Of a stretch of DNA of 27,240 bases, positions 7,807-14,815 are shown in pieces. The stretch comes from Candidatus Gastranaerophilales bacterium. GTDB taxonomy: Bacteria > Cyanobacteriota > Vampirovibrionia > Gastranaerophilales > Gastranaerophilaceae. The notes beneath the pieces are model-generated. The model did no database searches. It saw nothing but the letters and a program-made list of their open reading frames with translations, and had not been told where the DNA came from. The stretch covers positions 1 through 27,240 of the forward strand of contig CANQOM010000003.1 of NCBI GenBank assembly GCA_947625445.1, in the 5' to 3' direction. The position numbers and the translations under genes are program-made. Every line of letters begins with the position of its first letter. Positions within the stretch are counted from its first letter, which is position 1.

Positions 7807-9132
7807 TTAAAGATTAAATCTAAATAACGGTTTTACAGGTTCTACGTAGCACTCATCATACTCAGTACTGCCGGTACTACTTCCTGAACCACTTCCTGAA
7901 CCAGTTCCAGAGTTGCTTCCCGGACATCCTTGAGCAATACCTATTCCACTACAATAATTTGTATAATATTGATTTTCTTCTTGACGTGCTTGGCAGAATT
8001 TTTGTCTGAAAGAATCAACTTTAGAAGTTCCGTTATTATTTTTCACATAATCTACTGTGAATTTGCAAGACTCCTGTGTTGCCGGGTTTTTTATCTTTGG
8101 TTCTACAGGTACAGGGTGGTTATCAGGGTCATCATGGTATGCCGCTAAATCTCGTTCATATTGGGCTTTCTCCCTTTGATATTCTTGTATTGCAGCCTCT
8201 TGTTGCGCTTGGTCAAAATTTGTGTCACCGTATAAACACTTAACATCTTGTGTAGGATTATTCTCATTGTCTACATAAGGTTTACTATAGGCATATGCTT
8301 TTATTCTTGTGTTTAAATAATTAACACTGGTTCTATCATTTAATCTTTTGTTATTACCTGCAACACCTATAGGATAAATAACTCCGTTATCCAATATTAA
8401 AAATGTAACAATATCAGGTAATTTCTTTTTATTACTATCTTCTAATTCATTATTTCTCGGACTTAATACATTAGGACCTCTTTTTCCGTTAAGGTCAATA
8501 GCTATAAGTCTGAAACCAAAATCATTAGATACTAAAGGGTCAACTACTCGCTTTGAAAAATACCATCTCTGTCCGTTTGATGCTACAAAGTTAGGTTCTT
8601 CTGTATTTAATTCCATATATGGTACTTTATAGCCATCTACAGAGTTAATTGTATAGCTTACTTCTTTTAACTTTTGACAGTTAACTTGTCCTATTATATT
8701 TGCCATTGATGCTACACGGTCGCAAAAATTAAAATTATCATTAGTTGGAGTACTAATATTAATATTACATGTAGGCGGTGTTGTTGTTGAAGATGAAGAA
8801 GAGGATGATGAAGAAGATGGTGGTGGGGGTAGGACATCAGGTTTTAATATACCTAAAGTCCAAGTTGAACCGTCAGATAATGTACATCTGTCAATAATTA
8901 CATCTTCTCTTCCGTGTTCATTTCCGGCCAAATCTTCTATGGTTGATTCAGAGTTAACTTCCCACATCGATTTTATTATTGTTTGCATATTATTATAAGC
9001 TTGGTAAGTTAATGATGTATATGTTGATGTAGCCCTATTTATGGCCGGCACTGATACTGCAATAATAACTCCAATAACTACCAAAGAAATTAATATTTCT
9101 GTCATTGTAAAACCATGTTTATAATTTTTCAT
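7807..9132 (-). CDS. Pilin-like / type II secretion pseudopilin-like protein, paralogue 1
   Basis: A 441-aa protein with a canonical prepilin signal (HG then FTMTEILISLVVIGVIIAVS, Glu at +5). It aligns with its downstream neighbour along the whole length: TYTSLTYQAYN after the membrane helix, NGQRWYFSKR, GFRLIAIDLNGKRGPNVLSP, YPIGVAGNN, and the end EPVKPLFRFNL. It differs by a Pro/Ser linker (PPPP followed by ten Ser near residues 102-115), a charged Gln/Glu/Tyr/Pro insert before the C-terminal Cys region, and a Gly-Ser tract before the last 15 residues. AAAGGA precedes the ATG, which lies 14 bp inside the end of the DUF3326 gene, so it is translated from the same operon. Likely inner-membrane or surface; function unknown beyond the signal. 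Confidence 0.83.
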   Translation of the reverse strand: MKNYKHGFTMTEILISLVVIGVIIAVSVPAINRATSTYTSLTYQAYNNMQTIIKSMWEVNSESTIEDLAGNEHGREDVIIDRCTLSDGSTWTLGILKPDVLPPPPSSSSSSSSSSTTTPPTCNINISTPTNDNFNFCDRVASMANIIGQVNCQKLKEVSYTINSVDGYKVPYMELNTEEPNFVASNGQRWYFSKRVVDPLVSNDFGFRLIAIDLNGKRGPNVLSPRNNELEDSNKKKLPDIVTFLILDNGVIYPIGVAGNNKRLNDRTSVNYLNTRIKAYAYSKPYVDNENNPTQDVKCLYGDTNFDQAQQEAAIQEYQREKAQYERDLAAYHDDPDNHPVPVEPKIKNPATQESCKFTVDYVKNNNGTSKVDSFRQKFCQARQEENQYYTNYCSGIGIAQGCPGSNSGTGSGSGSGSSTGSTEYDECYVEPVKPLFRFNL

Positions 9133-10126
9133 AAAATAAATCCTTTAATTTTTCATAGCATTTTTCATACGATTCTATAGTTATTATATCATTTTTCTTA
9201 ATAATGTCTTTTGTAACATTTAAAACTGTTTTATTTTCTTTAATAGCAAAAACCTTTATGCCTTTTTTTATTGCATCAATAACAATAGATGCACCTAAAG
9301 AATTAAAAGGCATAATTAATGCTTTTAAATTGTTTACATTTATATACTGTTCCACATTTTTAAATGAAAATAACGGAGAATTATTAAGTGCGAAGAAAAG
9401 ACAGGGTAAAAAAGTGGGGGTAATATATTCTGCAGCGGCTCTGGGGTCAACTTTTTCTTTTTCAATACTAATATTTTCAAAAGCCGGAGCATGAACACAC
9501 ATAATTCCTGTTTCACGTGTCAGATAATGTGAAATTACCGATTCAACACCACCTATTACATCCACTCCTATTCCGTTTTTGTAATTGTCTTCCGGTGGTT
9601 CATCAAATTTTAATACAACACTTATAGCATTAATTCCTTTTTGTATTAGCTTTTTAGCAGCTCTTAGAATTGTTTTTTCATTAAACACTCTTCCTGTTGA
9701 TATACCTTGTAATGTTGTATAAAAATCAACACCTGCTTCTTCATCTGTTATTTCATATGCGGCAATATTAATTCCGTATACTGTTTTCACCGCATTAATA
9801 GTATTTATATGAACGTTTAATATTTCTTTTGATATGGCTTTATCAAAAATAACTCCGATTTTATTATGATTTGATGGAATTAAACCTGCTTCTCCTTTTA
9901 CAAATTTACTTAAAATGTAGCCTTCAGTATATAACATATTATCTGTTATTCCTGAAAAACAAGCGGCATTAACTACATTAGGATTGACTATAACGTTAAA
10001 ATCTTTGGTAAATAATTTTGCATATAAAGAAGCATCACCGGCAAAACCGCCAATACTTGCTCCTAATCCTGTAGGAACTACCATCATTATTAAAGGTTTT
10101 GTTTTATCATAACTCAACATATTCAT
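9119..10126 (-). CDS. DUF3326 family protein
   Basis: A 335-aa soluble protein that I recognise as DUF3326, a family typical of Cyanobacteria with no established function. Characteristic blocks are VVPTGLGASIGGFAGDA (N-terminal), NPNVVNAA, GVDVIGGVESVISHYL, HAPAF, and DPRAAAEYITPTFLPCLFFAL. It has no signal peptide or membrane segment. Its start overlaps the end of the upstream metallo-hydrolase by 20 bp, and its end overlaps the following pilin-like gene by 14 bp, so all four genes look co-transcribed. The start at 10126 has only a weak ribosome site (AAAG); a second in-frame ATG lies at 10120. The Gly-rich N-terminal loop suggests a nucleotide or phosphate site, but that is inference. Its presence is one of the main reasons for placing the organism near Cyanobacteria. 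Confidence 0.8.
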   Translation of the reverse strand: MNMLSYDKTKPLIMMVVPTGLGASIGGFAGDASLYAKLFTKDFNVIVNPNVVNAACFSGITDNMLYTEGYILSKFVKGEAGLIPSNHNKIGVIFDKAISKEILNVHINTINAVKTVYGINIAAYEITDEEAGVDFYTTLQGISTGRVFNEKTILRAAKKLIQKGINAISVVLKFDEPPEDNYKNGIGVDVIGGVESVISHYLTRETGIMCVHAPAFENISIEKEKVDPRAAAEYITPTFLPCLFFALNNSPLFSFKNVEQYINVNNLKALIMPFNSLGASIVIDAIKKGIKVFAIKENKTVLNVTKDIIKKNDIITIESYEKCYEKLKDLFYEKL

Positions 10127-10784
10127 TTATCTTTAAAGGCAGACATTTTTGTCCTTGTGATTCTATTAAATCACAAAATTTTTGTACATTTGCTTTTATA
10201 TTTGGGAAAGTATTGTAGTGCATAGGTATAATTTCTGATGCCCAAAGCATTTTTGCTGCTATTGCAGCTTCTTCCATCCCCATTGTATAATATCCGCCTA
10301 TTGGTAATAACGCATAGTATGGATTATATATTTCTCCTATCATAGAAAAATCAGGCATTAATGAAGTATCACCGGCATGATATACTGTTGTACCGTCTAT
10401 ATCAAATAGTAAACTTGATGCGAGACCGCCATATGTTAATTCATGATTTGAACTTGAATGTACTGCATTTAAAAATCTTACACTGCCCCAATTAAAATTT
10501 AATTTTGCACCTATATTTACTCCTACAGATTTACATCCTTTTGATGCGCAATAATTTGCTAATTCAACTACCGCTATTATAGGTGCGTTCTTTGCTTTTG
10601 ATATTTCTATAGCATCACCTAAATGATCCAAATGAGCGTGTGTTACAAAAATTGAAGTTATATTTTTTGTTTTATAATCAAAATGAGCGGAAGGATTTCC
10701 TGAAATAAACGGATCTATTAATATTCCGTAATTATCTTTTTCTATATAAAAAGCACTGTGCCCCAGATATGTAAGTCTTCTCAT
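10107..10784 (-). CDS. UPF0173 family metallo-beta-lactamase-fold hydrolase
   Basis: A 225-aa member of the metallo-beta-lactamase superfamily with the metal motif THAHLDHLGDA (H49, H51, D53, H54) and further ligands in VHSSSNHEL, YHAGDTSL and PMHYNTFP. Length and the N-terminal YLGHSAFYIE match the UPF0173 group (YtkL-like metal-dependent hydrolases), whose substrates are not established. It is cytoplasmic. The ATG is preceded by GGAAGGAAAGAG. It is the first gene of the four-gene minus-strand operon; the promoter should lie within 10785-10929, but I could not pick one convincing -35/-10 pair there. Confidence 0.9.
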   Translation of the reverse strand: MRRLTYLGHSAFYIEKDNYGILIDPFISGNPSAHFDYKTKNITSIFVTHAHLDHLGDAIEISKAKNAPIIAVVELANYCASKGCKSVGVNIGAKLNFNWGSVRFLNAVHSSSNHELTYGGLASSLLFDIDGTTVYHAGDTSLMPDFSMIGEIYNPYYALLPIGGYYTMGMEEAAIAAKMLWASEIIPMHYNTFPNIKANVQKFCDLIESQGQKCLPLKINEYVEL

Positions 10785-10929
10785 AATCTCTTTCCTTCCT
10801 GTTTTATGGAAATTGTTCTTTTAATTATTTTATCAAATTTTGATTATTATTAAAATACTTCAAAAAGTGTGCTTATTATTGATTTATTGTCGGATTTGAT
10901 TTTTTAAAAACTATTATTAAATAAGAATT

Positions 10930-11424
10930 ATGAGAAAGATAATATTTTGTTTGTTTACGATATTGTGTATGTGTATGCCTTGCTATGGTCAACTTATAGA
11001 AGGTTCTGTCGCAATGACGGATAAGGTTCCTAAAGAATTATACGGTGATTGGAAAGTTGTTTCTGTGTGTACAAGAACAACAAATAAACAATTATTTGAT
11101 TCAACAAGTGTTGATATATGGACTTTAACCAGAATTGGTGACACTATAGCACTTATGAATCCGTTATCGGGTGCAAGAGCTGAAATTACGGTTAATGATG
11201 TTAAAGGCAGAACGGTTAAATTTGAAAAAAGAACTTATTTTCCGGGTGAAGAATCATTAGAAACTCCTATTTTGACAGTTAATGGAGATAATTTTACCGG
11301 GGTTGATAAAATTAGTATAAAAACTTTTCAAAATGGGAAACTTATTAAAGAAGATTACGTCGAATTTCAAGTGAAGGGGACAAAAATTTCAGGGGCCCCT
11401 ATATCAGGGATTTTTGGATATTAA
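10930..11424 (+). CDS. Small secreted protein of unknown function
   Basis: A 164-aa protein with a clear Sec signal peptide (residues about 1-20: basic MRK, hydrophobic core, likely cleavage after CYG). The mature part begins QLIEG and carries KELYGDWKVVSVC, a segment reminiscent of lipocalin-like or 'protein of unknown function' beta-barrel starts, followed by alternating short beta-type stretches. I do not recognise a family. A cysteine lies before the cleavage point but there is no lipobox, so it is probably soluble in the periplasm or outside the cell. It ends 19 bp before trxB, which has a strong ribosome site in the gap, so the two are likely co-transcribed. The sequence around its own ATG is a poor ribosome site. 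Confidence 0.75.
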   Translation: MRKIIFCLFTILCMCMPCYGQLIEGSVAMTDKVPKELYGDWKVVSVCTRTTNKQLFDSTSVDIWTLTRIGDTIALMNPLSGARAEITVNDVKGRTVKFEKRTYFPGEESLETPILTVNGDNFTGVDKISIKTFQNGKLIKEDYVEFQVKGTKISGAPISGIFGY

Positions 11425-11443
11425 TCGGAGTGAGTGAGGGGAA

Positions 11444-12406
11444 ATGATAAATAAAGAAGAATTATTTTATGATTGTATTATCTTAGGTTCAGGACCTGCA
11501 GGATTTTCTGCTTCCATATATGCCGCAAGAGCCGGCTTAAAAACTGCTATTATTGATATAAATATGTTTGGAGGTCAGCCCTCAAATTATTTGGAAATTG
11601 AAAATTATCCGGGTTTTTCTTTAATTAATGGATTTGAATTAATGGAAAAATTTGAACAACACTCAGATAAATTCGGAGTTTGTAAATTTCCCATGGTTGA
11701 AATTAATAATATTAACCTTTCTAATCCGTTAAAAGAAATAGAAACTTCGGATAAAATTTTTAAATCAAAAACTCTTATTATAGCAACCGGTGCTAAACCT
11801 AAAAAACTTAATATAAAAGGTGAAAATGAATTTCAATCAAGAGGAGTTAGCTATTGTGCCATATGTGACGGAGCATTTTATAAAGATAAGGTAGTGGCAG
11901 TTATTGGTGGTGGTAATTCTGCACTTGAAGAGGCGCTTTATTTAACTAAATTTGCTAAAAAAGTATACATTATCCACAGAAGAGAAGGTTTAAGAGCTGA
12001 AAAGCTCGTTTGTGAGCGTGCTTCCGTTAATCCTAAGCTTGAGTTTATACTTTGTGCTATACCTATTGAAATAAAAGGTACAAATAAAGTGGAAAAGCTT
12101 ATTTTAAATGATTTAAATACTAATACAATAAAGGAAATTGAGGTAGATGGTGTTTTCCCATATATCGGGCTTAGTCCTAATACTGACGGATTTAATGCAC
12201 AGTTAAAACAAAATCAAAACGGATTTATTGAAACTGATGTTAACATGCAGACTTCACAAGAAGGAGTTTTTGCTGCAGGGGATGTGAGAAATACACCTTT
12301 AAGACAGGTTATAACGGCTGCATCTGATGGGGCAATTGCTGCCAATAGCGCTTCTAAATATATTGAAACACATGATTCTTTATTTAAAAGTGAACTGAAA
12401 GCATAA
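11444..12406 (+). CDS. trxB: Thioredoxin-disulfide reductase
   Basis: A 320-aa low-molecular-weight FAD/NADPH thioredoxin reductase. The FAD-binding motif is GSGPAGFSASIYAARAGL near residue 14. The redox-active pair CAIC is at residues 138-141, the position expected for bacterial TrxB. The NADPH motif GGGNSALEEALYL follows, and the second FAD motif GVFAAGDVRN lies near the C-terminus. It transfers electrons from NADPH to thioredoxin in the cytoplasm. The start has a strong ribosome site (GAGGGGAA). It is the second gene after a small secreted protein; no thioredoxin gene is adjacent. There is no clear terminator downstream before the next promoter. Confidence 0.96.
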   Translation: MINKEELFYDCIILGSGPAGFSASIYAARAGLKTAIIDINMFGGQPSNYLEIENYPGFSLINGFELMEKFEQHSDKFGVCKFPMVEINNINLSNPLKEIETSDKIFKSKTLIIATGAKPKKLNIKGENEFQSRGVSYCAICDGAFYKDKVVAVIGGGNSALEEALYLTKFAKKVYIIHRREGLRAEKLVCERASVNPKLEFILCAIPIEIKGTNKVEKLILNDLNTNTIKEIEVDGVFPYIGLSPNTDGFNAQLKQNQNGFIETDVNMQTSQEGVFAAGDVRNTPLRQVITAASDGAIAANSASKYIETHDSLFKSELKA

Positions 12407-12433
12407 TTTGTTTTATATTTTTTTAAAATAAGC

Positions 12434-12439
12434 TATAAT
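12434..12439 (+). promoter_or_regulatory. -10 box of the promoter for the metallopeptidase-like gene
   Basis: Consensus TATAAT ending 9 nt before the conserved TCCGAG start of the leader element at 12449. No good -35 box is visible at the usual distance (TTTTAT at 12411). The predicted start falls on or next to the conserved block. Confidence 0.5.
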
Positions 12440-12448
12440 TTTTCTATG

Positions 12449-12545
12449 TCCGAGTAAATTTTTACAAGGTATACCCAAGAAGCTAAAAGGCCTAACGAAA
12501 AGCAATTTCAAGACCATAAACGGAAGGTTGCGATACTAAATCAGG
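12449..12545 (+). promoter_or_regulatory. Candidate leader RNA element, copy A
   Basis: A 97-nt stretch starting TCCGAGTAAATTTTTA and ending GCGATACTAAATCAGG. The first 30 or so bases closely match the copy at 25508, including GGTA-Y-R-CC followed by AAG. The block AGCAATTT-x-AAGAC (about 12501-12513) matches the copy at 21510. GTAAA-TT-TTTAC can form a small 5' hairpin. It forms nearly all of the 5' leader of the metallopeptidase-like gene; the AGGAG ribosome site follows directly. No family known to me. Confidence 0.5.
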
Positions 12546-12562
12546 CAAAATATAGGAGTAAA

Positions 12563-13435
12563 ATGTTTTTCAGACTTAAGAAAAAAGATGACGAGTATAA
12601 AATTAAAATGCTCTATGATAAATCAAAACCGATTACTAAAAGAAATATTATAGACTTTTTAAAATCTGTAGGTATAGAAGTTAAAACAAATACTAAGGCT
12701 CGTGGTAATCAAGGTATTTATCTAAAGAACAGAATAGACATTTCTCGGTCTTTGAAAGATGACAGAGCCATTGAGGTTCTTGTTCATGAATTTGCTCATC
12801 ATATTAATTATAAAATTGATAAAAATTTTGCTAAAACAAACGGTTCTATTGAAAATCTGTTTAATACTTCGGATATTAAAATAATAAAAAAAGAGCTTGT
12901 TGATGTTACTAATTTGATTGATAAAAATTCAAGATTAACAACTTTTATTGATGCTAAAGAAAATGTATCGAAAACAATAAAAAGTATGCAGTATGCTATA
13001 AAATGCGATTATCCGGATTTTCTGCGTTCTAAAAAATTTAATGAGTTTGAAAGATATATAAAAAATTCCGATGCAAAATATCTTGTTAAATATGATGCAA
13101 TAAGGATTGTAAAAGGTTTCTTTTTTAAAAAAGAAAAAATTTTAACAGTAAAAAACCTTGAAAAAGATTTTCCTGATATGCCAAGAGCATTTCAGATATA
13201 TATAAAACTATGTTCGTTAATGCGTAAACAATCAAAACTTACTCGAAGAATCAATAAATTAAATAAGTATTACAACAAACCTACTGAATTATTTGCAAGA
13301 TTTGTTCAGGGATATTTTACTCATCCCGAAACAATTTCAACGGTTGCCCCTAATACTTGCGACAGATTTTTAGAACTTCTTAATTCCGGATACTATAAAG
13401 AATTGAAAGATTTGTTTGTAACCTTTAAAAATTAA
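12563..13435 (+). CDS. Putative zinc metallopeptidase-like protein (HExxH), unknown family
   Basis: A 290-aa protein with HEFAHH (H75, E76, H79), a gluzincin-type HExxH motif in the context IEVLVHEFAHHINYKID, and a later ELFARFVQGY helix that could supply the third metal ligand (Glu), as in ImmA/IrrE-like or phage-associated peptidases. It has no signal peptide or membrane segment. The rest is Lys-rich and helical and matches nothing I recognise. The ATG has a good ribosome site (TAGGAGTAAA). The leader is unusually long (about 115 nt) and carries one copy of the repeated leader element. The last 4 bp overlap the convergent fabF stop, with no terminator between them. A proteolytic role is inferred from the motif only. 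Confidence 0.65.
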   Translation: MFFRLKKKDDEYKIKMLYDKSKPITKRNIIDFLKSVGIEVKTNTKARGNQGIYLKNRIDISRSLKDDRAIEVLVHEFAHHINYKIDKNFAKTNGSIENLFNTSDIKIIKKELVDVTNLIDKNSRLTTFIDAKENVSKTIKSMQYAIKCDYPDFLRSKKFNEFERYIKNSDAKYLVKYDAIRIVKGFFFKKEKILTVKNLEKDFPDMPRAFQIYIKLCSLMRKQSKLTRRINKLNKYYNKPTELFARFVQGYFTHPETISTVAPNTCDRFLELLNSGYYKELKDLFVTFKN

Positions 13436-14679
13436 GGTTTTTCAAACATTAATACCGCATTATGCCCGCCGAACCCGAAAGAATTAGAAAGTGCAACTTT
13501 TACATCTTTTTCTTTTGCTTTATTGGGAACATAATCCAAATCGGCAACTTCTGGGTCAAGGTTAACAATATTAATAGTTGGAGGAACTATACCTTCTGTT
13601 ATGGTTTTTACTGTAATAATTGCTTCTGTACTTCCTGCAGCTCCAAGCATATGACCTGTCATAGATTTTGTTGAACTTACAGATAAGTTTGTATTAGTTT
13701 TTCTCTCTCCGAATACTCTTGCAACTGTTTTAGATTCAGCTAAATCTCCAAGGTGTGTGCTTGTTCCGTGCATGTTTATGTAATCAATGTCTTCAGGTTG
13801 CTTTTGAGCTTCTTTTAAACAGTTTCTTATTGCAAGTTCAGCGCCTCTTCCTTCCGGATCAGGAGCTACCATATCATATGCATCAGAACTTTGTCCGTAT
13901 CCTGTTAGCTCCGCATATATTTTTGCACCACGTTTTAGTGCATGTTCTCTCTCTTCTAATATCAATACTGCTCCGCCTTCTGATAACACAAAACCGTCTC
14001 TGTCTTTATCGTACGGTCTTGAAACCTCTTCAGGAGGTCTTGTACTTTTTGAAAGTGTTCTTGCACTGGTAAATGCACCTATTCCAAAATCACAAACACT
14101 TGATTCGGCACCGCCTGCAAACATTATATCAGCATCTCCGCATTGAATTGTTCTGTAACTGTCTCCTACTGAATGTGCTCCTGTTGCACAAGCTGACAAT
14201 ACCGCTTTACTTGGTCCTCTTAAACCGTATTTTATTGTTATTTTGCCTGATGCCATATTTGCTATCATCATTGGTACTGTAAATGGTGAACATTTATGAA
14301 ATCCCCTGTTAAGCATTTCTTTGTAACCGGTTGTTACTACAACAAGTCCTCCTGCGGCAGTTGATACTATTGTACCTATTCTTGTTAAATCATCTTCTTC
14401 TAAATTTAATTTTGAATCTCTTAAAGCTTCTTCAGCTGCTATCACCGCATATATTATACTTTTATCCAATCTTTTTGCTTCTTTTGCATCTAAATAAGAA
14501 TCGGTATTAATGTCAGCAGGTACTTGTCCAGCTACTTTTACTAAATGTTTTTCTTTGTCTAAATTGTGTTCTTTTATTCCGCTTTTGGCGTTAATTAAAT
14601 TTTCCCATAGTGTATCAACACCTATTCCATATGGTGTTACACACCCCATGCCTGTTACAACTACACGTCTTTTTGACAT
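13432..14679 (-). CDS. fabF: 3-oxoacyl-[acyl-carrier-protein] synthase II
   Basis: A 415-aa thiolase-fold condensing enzyme of fatty acid elongation, joining malonyl-ACP to acyl-ACP in the cytoplasm. The N-terminal RRVVVTGMGCVTPYG and the Cys-His-His triad are present: C164 in LSACATGAHS, His in NMHGTSTHLGD (about 304), and His in KSMTGHMLGAAGS (about 341). The C-terminus has NSFGFGGHNAVLMF. Length and spacing match KAS II. A strong GGAGG precedes the ATG. It stands alone here, without acpP or other fab genes. A good promoter lies 75-100 bp upstream, with a perfect 7-1-7 palindrome over its -10 region. Confidence 0.97.
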   Translation of the reverse strand: MSKRRVVVTGMGCVTPYGIGVDTLWENLINAKSGIKEHNLDKEKHLVKVAGQVPADINTDSYLDAKEAKRLDKSIIYAVIAAEEALRDSKLNLEEDDLTRIGTIVSTAAGGLVVVTTGYKEMLNRGFHKCSPFTVPMMIANMASGKITIKYGLRGPSKAVLSACATGAHSVGDSYRTIQCGDADIMFAGGAESSVCDFGIGAFTSARTLSKSTRPPEEVSRPYDKDRDGFVLSEGGAVLILEEREHALKRGAKIYAELTGYGQSSDAYDMVAPDPEGRGAELAIRNCLKEAQKQPEDIDYINMHGTSTHLGDLAESKTVARVFGERKTNTNLSVSSTKSMTGHMLGAAGSTEAIITVKTITEGIVPPTINIVNLDPEVADLDYVPNKAKEKDVKVALSNSFGFGGHNAVLMFEKP

Positions 14680-14753
14680 CTTTTTCCTCCAAAAGCAAGA
14701 AACTTTATTCTAAATTTCCCTAACTATCCTAATTATTTTAATTCCTCTTTAAA

Positions 14754-14782
14754 ATAGTATATTGAATATACACTAAAATCAA
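14754..14782 (-). promoter_or_regulatory. fabF: fabF promoter
   Basis: Minus strand: -35 TTGATT (14782-14777), 17-bp spacer, -10 TACTAT (14759-14754). The leader to the fabF ATG is about 70 nt. GTATATT-G-AATATAC (14757-14771) is a perfect palindrome overlapping the -10 box and part of the spacer, a position where a repressor could act. Confidence 0.65.
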
Positions 14783-14815
14783 CTTTTTTACTCTTTTATT
14801 ACAATCTGTGAAATT

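Noticed and set aside
8765..8830. Ser/Pro codon repeat in the larger pilin-like gene as a phase-variable tract
   Set aside because: The Ser codons are mixed (TCT, TCA, TCC), so it is not a uniform simple repeat prone to slippage; a flexible linker is enough.
13462..14282. Three plus-strand open frames (70, 105 and 69 codons), Leu/Cys-rich
   Set aside because: Antisense shadows of fabF; composition follows the complementary codons, and no ribosome sites precede them.
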